Assembly (NCBI GenBank): GCA_009919365.1
Contig: RGBZ01000012.1
Span: forward strand, 1-14,880
Direction of reading: 5' to 3'
Length of the DNA: 14,880 nucleotides
Origin: a bacterium
GTDB lineage: Bacteria > Chloroflexota > Limnocylindria > Limnocylindrales > Limnocylindraceae
The position numbers and the translations under genes are program-made. The notes below the pieces were generated by a model. It ran no database searches and was not told where the DNA came from. It saw only the letters and a program-made list of their open reading frames with translations. Below, piece by piece: positions 1 through 7,053 of the stretch; position 1 is the first letter of the stretch; every line of letters begins with the position of its first letter.

Positions 1-384
1 GTCCATGAGCTTTCCAAAAATGATTAGAACGACTCAATGGACGCTTCGTCTTGAAAGAAAGTCAACTCTGCGCCAAGGCAAGGAATACAGTCCTGCGACG
101 ATGAGGCCAGCAGCAAGCTGGCGCCTTCGCTGTTGGCGCTTAGTTCCTGCTTAGTGTCGCGCGGTGAACATCAAAACACGGAACAACCTTATTGTTACTT
201 CTCAAGATGATTCGGGTAAGGCGATTTCCACGATTACGCATATGCTCTTTGTGATTGAATACGTGCCTCAATCAGTCTCCAGAGGGTGTTAGCAGGCATC
301 TAAATACGTGAACAAGCAACTTCGGGGAAGGTCCCGGGACGAGCTACCTCGAACTCAGCAGGAACCTGACCCCAATATAGAGGC
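1..384. other. no recognisable gene
   Basis: This stretch lies downstream of the sulfatase gene on the minus strand. The only open frames are short: a plus-strand frame of about 49 codons from the ATG at 5, and one of about 42 codons from a GTG at 164 to a TAG at 290-292. Neither has a convincing ribosome binding site or a familiar sequence. I see no tRNA, no insertion-sequence end and no strong terminator for the sulfatase transcript. Confidence 0.5.
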
Positions 385-1773
385 CTAAGTACTGATCTTC
401 GAAGAAGGCGTGGGCAAGTAATCGTCGGGCGCGCCCGGTGGGATAGGCGGATGCGTTTTGAGCGTGGCTTGGAAGGCAAAGACCATCTTTCGGATTGGGC
501 CACGTGCCCAACCCTGCTCGGCGTTTACATCGCTTTGTTCCTTTGGGTCCTGCACTAGGTTGAACAGGTAGGGTGTCTCCAAGTGCTTAACCCCGTCATT
601 GGGCTCCACTTCCCATGAAAAGTGCATCTTCCAATCGCGCCATTTGGCCGCACGCAGCTCGGTCTTGATGTAGTAGACAAAGCCCTCACGGTTGGACTTG
701 GGCTGTCTCCCGGTCCAGAAGTCCAGTTGGTCCACACCGTCGATGATGCGGTCCTTGGGCAATTGGGCTCCGGCGGCCCTGGCCAGAGTGGGCAGCAGGT
801 CGACCACGTGTACGATGTCATTGGTCACCCGCTGCGCCGACACCTTGCACGGCCAGCGTACGATCAGCGGCACCCGCAAAGCGCCCTCCATTGCGGTGTG
901 GTACGTGCCTGTCCACATACCGGCACTACCGCGCCAGGGCCGTCGATACTCGGGCCCGTTGTCACTCGCAAAGATGAACAGGGTTTCTTCGGCTAGGCCA
1001 CAAGCGTCAATGGTGTCAAGCACCTGCCCTACTCGGCTGTCCATTTCCACGAGTGAATCAGCAAAGTCGCCCTTGCGCGTGGTGCCCTCAAAGTCCCGGT
1101 GCGGCAAGGTGGGGTAATGCAGTTGGGTGAGAGGGACGTACAGAAAAAACGGACGACAACTGGTCGACTGCTCGCTGATGAAACGGCAACTGCGCTCGAT
1201 TAGCTCGGCATCAATGCGCCGTCTCATCTCCAAATCATAGGGCTCGCACTGGCGTGCAGGTTCTCCACGCCGCCCCTCCATTACATGCGGAATATCGACC
1301 ACCTCAGCGTCGAAGCCAATCTGCTCGGTAAACATACTTTCGTTGGTGGTGCGGGGGATGCCATACCAGTGGTCAAACCCCCTGTCTTTTGGGTAGCGCC
1401 CTTCGCGATCGCCCAGATGCCACTTGCCGTACATGGCCGTGGCATAGCCTGCATCCGACAGCAGCTGGGCTATGGTGATTTCCCAGGGGTGAATACCTTG
1501 TGGCAATCCGGCCGGAACCGACTGTAAGGCACCGGTGCGAATGGGGTGCCGTCCCGTCATCAAAGCCGACCGGGTGGGCACGCAATCGCTCTCGACATTA
1601 AAGTTCAGGAAACGCATGCCTTGCGCGGCCAGCGCATCGATGCGGGGCGTGGGCGCGCCGCGCAATTCACCTCCACCATAGCAACCGAGTTCACCCCAAC
1701 CCAGGTTGTCGGCCAGGATCAGCACAATGTGGGGCTGGCGCTCAGGAGGCGATGTGGCAAACGGTGAGGACAC
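385..1773 (-). CDS. sulfatase (arylsulfatase-like, Cys-type)
   Basis: Predicted hydrolase of sulfate esters, 462 residues and full length for the family. The signature CVPTR at residues 64-68 is the site where Cys64 would be converted to formylglycine, followed by the usual ALMTGRH stretch. Other visible active-site and metal residues are ADNLGWG (21-27), GKWHLG (116-121, Lys117 and His119), QLHYP (218-222) and SDNGPE (270-275). There is no signal peptide, so the enzyme probably acts in the cytoplasm on an imported ester. The start is a GTG with a weak ribosome binding site; no better start precedes the metal-binding motif. The gene lies 28 bp after the Bug receptor gene on the same strand, so the two are probably cotranscribed. 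Which ester it cleaves is unknown. A maturation enzyme (formylglycine-generating enzyme or anaerobic type) must be encoded elsewhere. Confidence 0.93.
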   Translation of the reverse strand: MSSPFATSPPERQPHIVLILADNLGWGELGCYGGGELRGAPTPRIDALAAQGMRFLNFNVESDCVPTRSALMTGRHPIRTGALQSVPAGLPQGIHPWEITIAQLLSDAGYATAMYGKWHLGDREGRYPKDRGFDHWYGIPRTTNESMFTEQIGFDAEVVDIPHVMEGRRGEPARQCEPYDLEMRRRIDAELIERSCRFISEQSTSCRPFFLYVPLTQLHYPTLPHRDFEGTTRKGDFADSLVEMDSRVGQVLDTIDACGLAEETLFIFASDNGPEYRRPWRGSAGMWTGTYHTAMEGALRVPLIVRWPCKVSAQRVTNDIVHVVDLLPTLARAAGAQLPKDRIIDGVDQLDFWTGRQPKSNREGFVYYIKTELRAAKWRDWKMHFSWEVEPNDGVKHLETPYLFNLVQDPKEQSDVNAEQGWARGPIRKMVFAFQATLKTHPPIPPGAPDDYLPTPSSKIST

Positions 1774-1801
1774 AGTTAACGGAAACGATCTTGAGGATGG
1801 G

Positions 1802-2794
1802 TTAGTTAACCAGCGTGATGTTCAGGGTAGGGATCAGCCGCTCCCAGTTAGAGACGCTGTCCTTAAGGAACTTGTCGAAGGCGGCACCGCGAAGTGTGGA
1901 CGGCGTAATGCCACCCTCCAGAAGCTTTTTTTGAATCTCGGGCATTTGCACAATGCGGCCGATTTCGTCGCTGAGCCGACGTGCCACGGGTTCTGGTAAT
2001 CCTGTGGGGGCTACGACCCCTGCCCACTGTGTGATGGTGATTTGAAAATAGCCTAACTCTGCAAGGGTCGGCACATCGGGCAAGTTCGGATTGCGCTGTT
2101 GCGAGGTGACCGCAAGTATGCGTACTTTACCGGCTCGGTGCTGCACCAACATGGGTGCCAGGCCTAGAACGGCCATTGGAACTTGATTAGCCACCAGATC
2201 GGCCGAGGCCTGGCCACCGCCTTTGTAAGGGACATGCACCATCTGCACATCAGCCAGCTTCGACCACCATTCACCCACCACATGCTGCGATGTGCCAATC
2301 CCCGATGTGCCATATGACAGCTTGCCCGATTGCGCTCGCGCGTCCCGGACTAAGTCGGCTAGCGTCTTGTACGGCGAGCCGGAAGGCACGGCTAGGCTGA
2401 TAGGCTGATCGCCCACCATGGCGATGCCTGAGAGGTCACGCTGAAACTTCCACCGCAACGTGGGCCGGAGAGCATCAAGCATCGCTGTCGAGTCTGAAGC
2501 AAGACCCATGGTATATCCGTCGGGCTTGGCTTGGGCTACCTGCTGCATGCCAATGGCTCCCGAAGCGCCGGGCCGGTTCTCCACGATGACGGTCTGCTTG
2601 AGAGCCCGCGACAGCTCGTTGCTGATGAGTCGGGCAACAGTGTCGTTGGTGCCACCGGCGGCCTGCGGCACAATGATCCGAATCACCTGCTCGTCGGGCC
2701 AAGCCGCGTGGGCCGGCATGCCCAGCCAGCCGAAAAGGGCCACCATTGTGGTCCGGCGCCAACTTAGCGCGCTTTTGCCCCTACTCCACCACAT
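1802..2794 (-). CDS. Bug-family (TctC-like) substrate-binding protein
   Basis: Periplasmic receptor of the tripartite tricarboxylate transporter type, 330 residues, normal for the family. A basic N-terminus and a hydrophobic stretch ending in MPAHAA (about residues 26-31) form a Sec signal peptide. The mature protein starts WPDEQVIRIIVPQAAGGTND, the usual first strand and ligand loop, followed by ENRPGASGAIG and KPDGYTM. I chose the ATG at 2794 because an AGAGGA-like site precedes it by about 10 bases and the signal peptide then has normal length; a GTG at 2821 is also in frame. No TctA or TctB membrane genes lie in the window, so this is an orphan receptor, which is common in Burkholderiales. 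It is transcribed toward the sulfatase gene, which suggests a sulfated or carboxylated ligand, but this is inference. Confidence 0.92.
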   Translation of the reverse strand: MWWSRGKSALSWRRTTMVALFGWLGMPAHAAWPDEQVIRIIVPQAAGGTNDTVARLISNELSRALKQTVIVENRPGASGAIGMQQVAQAKPDGYTMGLASDSTAMLDALRPTLRWKFQRDLSGIAMVGDQPISLAVPSGSPYKTLADLVRDARAQSGKLSYGTSGIGTSQHVVGEWWSKLADVQMVHVPYKGGGQASADLVANQVPMAVLGLAPMLVQHRAGKVRILAVTSQQRNPNLPDVPTLAELGYFQITITQWAGVVAPTGLPEPVARRLSDEIGRIVQMPEIQKKLLEGGITPSTLRGAAFDKFLKDSVSNWERLIPTLNITLVN

Positions 2795-2826
2795 GCAATG
2801 TCGTCCTCTCTGGGCAAGCACACCAA

Positions 2827-2907
2827 TGTTGAATTTGATTCGACTTTAGCACGATGGATGAAAGGCGTATCTTCGATTTTTTAGGTTGTTGAATAATCTA
2901 CGCTTAT
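2827..2907. promoter_or_regulatory. divergent control region, Bug gene / broken LysR gene
   Basis: This gap separates the Bug gene (minus) from the LysR-type gene (plus), the usual place for a LysR operator. An ATAA-N7-TTAT element at 2893-2907 contains a T-N11-A core typical of LysR boxes. The 8-mer TGTTGAAT occurs twice, at 2827 and 2887, exactly 60 bp apart. I could not fix a -35/-10 pair. Because the regulator gene is broken, these sites may no longer be used. Confidence 0.3.
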
Positions 2908-2908
2908 C

Positions 2909-3936
2909 TTGCCGACCCCAATTGCTGCGTCTTTGTCACATCTCAAACTGCGCCATGTAATGCTGGTCGACTACCTTGTGGAACACGGCACCTTGCACAA
3001 GGCTGCCAAGCTCTTGAGCATCAGCCAGCCCGCAGCCACTGGCATGCTCAATGACCTTGAGAGACTGCTGGGCTTGGCCCTGTTCATCCGGAGTCGAAGC
3101 GGTATGACCCCCGCCTGCGAGATGCTGCGCTTACTTGACAAGATGCGAACATTGAAGCGTGAATTTGGCGACTTTGCCGCTGCCCTGGAGGGGTTAGCGC
3201 AGGGAAGCGACTTGGTGCTGCGTGTTGGAGCGGTGCCGCAGGCCTTTGTCACCTATCTACCCCATACCATAGCGCGCTTTCGCGCTGCCGCGCCCTTAAG
3301 GTTAAGGAGGGTTCATCGCAGCAGTTACTAGTGCAGTTGCAGGCTGGGGAACTTGATGCAGTGATAGGACGCCTGCCAGCCGATGGCCCGCCGCTTGGCC
3401 TCAAGGCCGAAGGTTTATCAATCCTGCCGCTTTACAGTGACGAGGTGTGTCTCGTTGCGCACCCCGCAAACCCGTTGCGTAAGATCAGGCGAATGACACT
3501 GCGGCACCTGACCGAGGCCGAGTGGGTGCTTCAGCGCCCTGAATCAAGTGTGCGCCACGCTCTTAATGAGGTGTTCCTGCGCGAAGGTTTGTCGGCACCT
3601 CTGCCCACTGTCGAAACCCCGACATACCTTCAGAACCTAGCGATAGTGGCCCAGTCGCTACTGCTGAGCATTGCCCCTCGTCGCGCCGCCGACTAGGTGG
3701 AGGCAATGGGCAGGATCGCCATCCTGAATATGCGCTTGGGCATGACAACGATGCAGGTGAGCCTTCTTTTGTGCAAGACCGCCGACCAACACGCCATTCC
3801 GGGTTGGTTCCGGGCTGCGTTGCAGAACAGCATTGGGGAGGACTGTCGTTCAGACGTTCAAATCAGACAATATTCCAAATATTTGATCGGAATTGTGATT
3901 CCATGTTTCTCCCTCGGCAATAAGCCAGATCGATGA
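2909..3936 (+). pseudogene. LysR-type transcriptional regulator, broken by a frameshift and a stop
   Basis: The first part (2909-3331, TTG start) encodes a clear LysR winged helix: HGTLHKAAKLLSISQPAAT, then ERLLGLALFIRSRSG. The frame is lost near 3293-3298. The next frame carries on the family sequence from AAG at 3298 as KVKEGSSQQLLVQLQAGELD, through to 3693. This fits one missing base just after CCC (3293-3295), beside a tandem TTAAGG repeat at 3296-3307. At 3694-3696 an in-frame TAG interrupts AAD-stop-VEAMG, a place where relatives often have Trp, so TGG to TAG is likely. The same frame stays open to 3936 and holds the last effector-domain segment (WFRAALQ). With both lesions repaired the protein would be about 340 residues, slightly long for the family. 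The product was probably a regulator of the divergent Bug-sulfatase pair. The frameshift alone could be a sequencing error; two independent lesions make real decay more likely. Confidence 0.85.
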
Positions 3937-4238
3937 TGCGAGTCCTCGGTACAAACTCATGATAGATCGCTAGTCTGGGCGACGGTAAGAGAGTCGCCCC
4001 ACAACGACACCGCCTCGGTTTGAGGAAGTGAGGGCAGTTGCGTGCCCCCATTGTTACCAAGCCGTCAAGCCGCCTTGGGCCCCCTGCGAACCCCTGCGCA
4101 TTGCCGTTCCATGCAGCGCGCTATCTGTTATGCCGAGGATCGAGGCGCATCTTCAGGCTATGGATAGGTGCGCAAGATAATGGCGTTTGCAAAATGCCGC
4201 GCACTTTGCGCACTGGATTATGCCGGTCCCGACTAGCC
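3937..4238. other. intergenic gap with a nested inverted repeat
   Basis: This gap lies between the broken LysR gene and the convergent PhyH gene. I see no gene I would defend. At 4168-4204 there is a nested inverted repeat: GTGCGC (4168-4173) pairs with GCGCAC (4199-4204) around an inner TTTGCAAA palindrome flanked by GGC and GCC. It begins 35 bp past the stop of the PhyH gene and could end the minus-strand transcript, but it has no T-run. Confidence 0.35.
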
Positions 4239-5165
4239 TTAGATGACCGCGGTGTCTATAGCGCCACGCGCTACGGCCTCGTTCTCCTGCTGCTGCAGTG
4301 AGAAGATCGAAGTGTAGCCGCGCGACCAGTCGGGCGGCATCAGGCAGGGTCGCGGGTCGTGGTGAGCATAGACCGCGGGCTTGCCGCGGATAATGGATTG
4401 ATCGTAGCTGGACTTTATGGGATTACCGGTGTAAGGGAAGGCGTCTGCCGAGCTGAGCGTATAAAGTAGAAGCGGCCGGCCGAGGTCGGAGTCGTTGCGC
4501 GGCGAGCCGTGGACGGTGCGGCAATTGTGCAAGGTGAGCGAACCGGCAGGCCCGGTTAGGTACACCGCGCGGGAGGTACAGAGCCGCGCAACGTCGGCCT
4601 CCGAAAGGCAGCCCACCCATTTGCCGCTGACGTCGTACTGGGTGGGCATTGGCTCAATCTCGTGGCTTCGTGGGATGACGCCCAGTGGGCCCTGCTCCAT
4701 GCCGCACTCGTATATGTAAGTTCCCACCGTGAGCGGCGAGTAGTTGGTGTGCGGCCAGAACGAGATGTCGTAATGCCACTTAACCTCCTCGCCGCCCTGC
4801 TTCCATTTAAAGTTTAGCTTGGAGTGGTGGAACTTCACGTCTGGCCCGACCAGGTCGGCCACGGCATCGGGCAGCACCGATTCGTTGACGTACTCCCAGA
4901 ATACCGGGTGCTGCTCGACAGGGTTGCTGACGCGGCGCAGACGCGGGGCATCAGGGCGGTGGTCGGGCTCGAGGTCAAATACTCGGTCGGAGACGCTGAC
5001 CTTTCGGCTGCGTTCCACCAGTTCCTCTGTCGCAGCTCGTAGGCGCTCCACCCACTCGTCGCCGATTATGGCTGGCAGCAGGATATAGCCGTCGTTGAAG
5101 TAGGCTTCGCGCTGCGCCTGAGTGAGCACGCGCGGCGGAATGGCGAGGATCTGTTCTGGGGTCAT
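4239..5165 (-). CDS. PhyH-family Fe(II)/2-oxoglutarate dioxygenase (second of two)
   Basis: Predicted phytanoyl-CoA dioxygenase-like hydroxylase, 308 residues, cytoplasmic. The iron site is visible as HYD (His131 and Asp133) and His219 in TVHGS. Arg230 is 11 residues after the distal His, where it would bind the 2-oxoglutarate carboxylate. GPLGVIPRSHE (159-169) is the usual PhyH stretch between the two halves of the site. The frame is open further upstream, but the ATG at 5165 has a perfect AGGAGG five bases before it, and the upstream extension is only the shadow of the preceding gene. It follows the other PhyH gene by 40 bp and is surely in the same operon. The family ranges from CoA-ester hydroxylases to ectoine and phosphonate enzymes, so the substrate is open. 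Confidence 0.9.
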   Translation of the reverse strand: MTPEQILAIPPRVLTQAQREAYFNDGYILLPAIIGDEWVERLRAATEELVERSRKVSVSDRVFDLEPDHRPDAPRLRRVSNPVEQHPVFWEYVNESVLPDAVADLVGPDVKFHHSKLNFKWKQGGEEVKWHYDISFWPHTNYSPLTVGTYIYECGMEQGPLGVIPRSHEIEPMPTQYDVSGKWVGCLSEADVARLCTSRAVYLTGPAGSLTLHNCRTVHGSPRNDSDLGRPLLLYTLSSADAFPYTGNPIKSSYDQSIIRGKPAVYAHHDPRPCLMPPDWSRGYTSIFSLQQQENEAVARGAIDTAVI

Positions 5166-5205
5166 GCGAGCCTCCTGTTTGACTTGTGCGGCTGCGGGGC
5201 ACTGT

Positions 5206-6033
5206 TCAGGCGCGAAACGCCTGCTTGTCGGTGCCCGAGTAGAGCGCCTTGACCTGGCGGTTAACCGACTCTTGGTGTGCCGCCAGCGCTGCATCGTCCA
5301 GGTCGGCCACCGGGCGCGGCTCGTAATCGAAATGGTGATAGTTGTCCGACCCGCGCACGAGCATGGCGCTATCCCGCACCTTGGTCTGCCGCACGTAAGT
5401 GGGGATGTAGCGGATCGCCAGGCCGATACGCCGGTCGAGTGTGCGATTGGCATCCGAGCCGTGAACCAGCTTGATGTGATGCAACGACATCTCTCCGGCC
5501 TTCAGGGGGATGCCGACTGCGCTGGACTTGTCGACCTCCACCGCGATTTCCTGGCCGCGCGAGAGCAGGTTGTCGCGGTGGAAGGTGTCCACATGCGGCA
5601 ACTGCTCGACCTTATGCGACCCCGGGATGAACTGCATGCAGCCGTTGTCAGGCGTGACTTCGGTAAAGGCCACCCAAGCGGTGATGACGTCGTCGGGGTC
5701 CAGCCCCCAGTAGGTAGAATCTTGGTGCCAAGAGACGAAGCCCGGACTGGAGGCTTCCTTGATAAAGAAATTGGTTGTCCAGCACAAGATGTCCGGGCCG
5801 ATCACATCCTCTACCGCGTCAAGAATCGCGGGATGATGGACGAGTTCGTCGGCCCAGGTGAACAGCAGGTGGGTCTTGTGGCGGAAATTGCCTTGCAGCG
5901 GTTTACCGGCCTGCGCCTCGTGTGATTCAAGGCGGCGACGGTAGTGGCTCGCATCATCGGCGCTCAACACGCGGACTGGGAAGACATAACCGTTTCGATG
6001 GTAGTCGCCTACCTGCTGGGGGGTTAAACGCAT
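5206..6033 (-). CDS. PhyH-family Fe(II)/2-oxoglutarate dioxygenase (first of two)
   Basis: Predicted non-haem iron hydroxylase, 275 residues, cytoplasmic. The metal triad is HQD (His103 and Asp105, in SWHQDSTYWG) and His191 in LVHGSDANRT; Arg201 or Arg202 is placed to bind 2-oxoglutarate. NGCMQFIPGSH (130-140) is the classic PhyH core. The chosen ATG at 6033 has a GAGGAG-like site about six bases upstream. A GTG-type start 12 codons earlier has less support. It is the first gene of a two-gene operon with its own predicted promoter and operator at 6097-6126. It is clearly diverged from its neighbour outside the motifs, so the two are probably not a recent duplication and may act on different intermediates or different positions of one compound. 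Substrate unknown. Confidence 0.9.
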   Translation of the reverse strand: MRLTPQQVGDYHRNGYVFPVRVLSADDASHYRRRLESHEAQAGKPLQGNFRHKTHLLFTWADELVHHPAILDAVEDVIGPDILCWTTNFFIKEASSPGFVSWHQDSTYWGLDPDDVITAWVAFTEVTPDNGCMQFIPGSHKVEQLPHVDTFHRDNLLSRGQEIAVEVDKSSAVGIPLKAGEMSLHHIKLVHGSDANRTLDRRIGLAIRYIPTYVRQTKVRDSAMLVRGSDNYHHFDYEPRPVADLDDAALAAHQESVNRQVKALYSGTDKQAFRA

Positions 6034-6096
6034 GGCGCTCCTCGCTCTCCGAACTGGTGATGCATACACGACGATGCGGATGTTAACTCCGATTTG

Positions 6097-6126
6097 ACTA
6101 TATTACTAACATATCAATAGAATCAA
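6097..6126 (-). promoter_or_regulatory. predicted sigma70-type promoter of the PhyH operon
   Basis: Read on the minus strand, a -35 box TTGATT (6126-6121) and a -10 box TATAGT (6102-6097) are 18 bp apart, about 65 bp upstream of the first PhyH start. The 19-bp element at 6098-6116 covers most of the spacer and the -10 box, so a bound repressor would exclude RNA polymerase. It lies between the GntR gene and the PhyH gene, which allows the PhyH pair to be expressed separately from the regulator. Confidence 0.5.
6098..6116 (-). promoter_or_regulatory. putative GntR operator, copy 1
   Basis: The minus-strand sequence is TGATATGTTAGTAATATAG, an ATAT-N7-ATAT imperfect palindrome. It matches the element at 6955-6973 at 15 of 19 positions and sits at the same place relative to its promoter. 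The likely binder is the GntR/FCD protein encoded between the two copies. Confidence 0.55.
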
Positions 6127-6163
6127 AACAAGCCAAACTGCGTCTGCCAGTCATCACGATGGT

Positions 6164-6853
6164 TCAGAATCCCCGTGTGATGACGCGCTTGGTGAATGCC
6201 TCGGCGTAGTCGACCTGACGATCGCTCGCTGCGCCGGCCTCGCGCTCGTCGCCGGCGGCAACCGCGCCGAGCAGGTCCGAATGAAGTTGGGCGACAACAG
6301 AAAGGTCATTCAGCTCGCGATGGTGCATGAAGTAGAAACGCCGCGAGAGCGTGTGGAGCGGCGCGATCGCTTGTTCGGAAAACCGGTTGCCAGCACAGTG
6401 CGCCAGGAACTTCTTCGCAACGAAGTAGTGGCGCAGCATCTCGGTGACATCGCCAGCGCGCCCCGCGGCCAGCAGTGCCCTTGCCATGCCGGCAAGCGAC
6501 TGGCGATCCGCGCTCGACGCTCGCCGCGCGGCACGGGTGGCGATGAGCCGTTCGAGTTCACGACGGGTCTCGAGCACCAGCAACTGCTCCGGGTCGTTGA
6601 TCTCGGCGATGCGAATGCCGTGGCGCTTCAAAATCACCACGAGGTGGTCCTCGGCGAGGCGCTGAACCGCCTCTCGAACCGGGGTTCGGCCGATTCCGAG
6701 GGTCTCGCTCAGGGTCGCCTCTGACCAGAGGCTTCCGGGCGGCAACCGCAGTGTCACGATCATTTCCTCGAGCCGGTTAAAGGCCTGCTCTGAGAGGCTG
6801 CTCTTGGTCTCGGGTAAACGGATCTGGGATTCGCTTGTTTTTCTGGTGGCCAT
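6164..6853 (-). CDS. GntR-family transcriptional regulator, FCD (FadR-type) domain
   Basis: DNA-binding regulator of 229 residues. The winged helix spans about residues 18-85, with the recognition region GIGRTPVREAVQRLAEDHL (53-71), diagnostic of GntR. The rest is an all-helical FCD effector domain, with GN at 155-156 and the ending HSDLLGAVAAGDEREA. In metal-binding FCD proteins an Asp, a His and two further His residues hold the metal. Aligned by eye, the positions here are Tyr143, Lys147, His191 and Gln213, so only one ligand remains. This suggests a member that binds its effector without metal. The gene lies between the PhyH operon and the divergent TRAP operon, and near-identical elements lie over both promoters, so it probably represses both until an inducer binds. 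The ATG at 6853 has no strong ribosome binding site. Confidence 0.92.
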   Translation of the reverse strand: MATRKTSESQIRLPETKSSLSEQAFNRLEEMIVTLRLPPGSLWSEATLSETLGIGRTPVREAVQRLAEDHLVVILKRHGIRIAEINDPEQLLVLETRRELERLIATRAARRASSADRQSLAGMARALLAAGRAGDVTEMLRHYFVAKKFLAHCAGNRFSEQAIAPLHTLSRRFYFMHHRELNDLSVVAQLHSDLLGAVAAGDEREAGAASDRQVDYAEAFTKRVITRGF

Positions 6854-6882
6854 GCGGACGTTTGCGTAAAGATTCAGCTGTC

Positions 6883-6921
6883 GCGGGGCATCATGTCACC
6901 CCGATAATGCATGATCCCCGC
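6883..6921. repeat. inverted repeat upstream of the GntR gene
   Basis: GCGGGG-C-ATCATG (6883-6895) and CATGATCCCCGC (6910-6921) form a 12-bp inverted repeat with a single bulged C and a 14-base interval. It lies 30-68 bp upstream of the GntR start, so it would be in or near that gene's leader. It could be an RNA hairpin limiting regulator expression, or a second protein site. There is no T-run, so a simple terminator is unlikely. Confidence 0.5.
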
Positions 6922-6945
6922 AAGGCGACGAACATTTAGATCTGC

Positions 6946-6974
6946 TTGACACGCTGATATGGTACTAATATCAT
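6946..6974 (+). promoter_or_regulatory. predicted sigma70-type promoter of the TRAP operon
   Basis: A perfect TTGACA -35 box (6946-6951) and a TATCAT -10 box (6969-6974) are separated by 17 bp, the optimal spacing. The dctP start codon is 80 bp downstream. The element at 6955-6973 covers the spacer and most of the -10 box. Such a strong promoter with an overlapping palindrome is what a repressed, inducible operon would show. Confidence 0.65.
6955..6973 (+). promoter_or_regulatory. putative GntR operator, copy 2
   Basis: The sequence is TGATATGGTACTAATATCA, with 6-bp arms TGATAT and ATATCA around a 7-base centre. It matches the minus-strand element at 6098-6116 in 15 of 19 positions and overlaps the promoter spacer and -10 box in the same way. 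Confidence 0.55.
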
Positions 6975-7053
6975 AATTCGTGTGACTTTCACAAACCGCA
7001 AAAGGTCAGGTGTCCACCAAACCCCTGGGACACGCCAATCCAAGGAGACTTCA

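Noticed and set aside
3296..3307. Programmed -1 frameshifting at CCCTTAAGG in the LysR gene.
   Set aside because: There is no canonical X-XXY-YYZ slippery heptamer or clear downstream stimulator, and a second lesion (TAG at 3694) follows, so decay is the simpler reading.
5166..5453. An N-terminal extension of the second PhyH protein to position 5453.
   Set aside because: It overlaps the preceding PhyH gene by nearly 250 bases and is Arg/Thr-rich shadow sequence. The ATG at 5165 has a perfect AGGAGG.
5122..5925. A 267-codon plus-strand frame opposite the PhyH genes.
   Set aside because: The opposite strand encodes clear PhyH motifs over the same bases. The plus-strand product shows no family pattern and is an antisense shadow of GC-rich codons.
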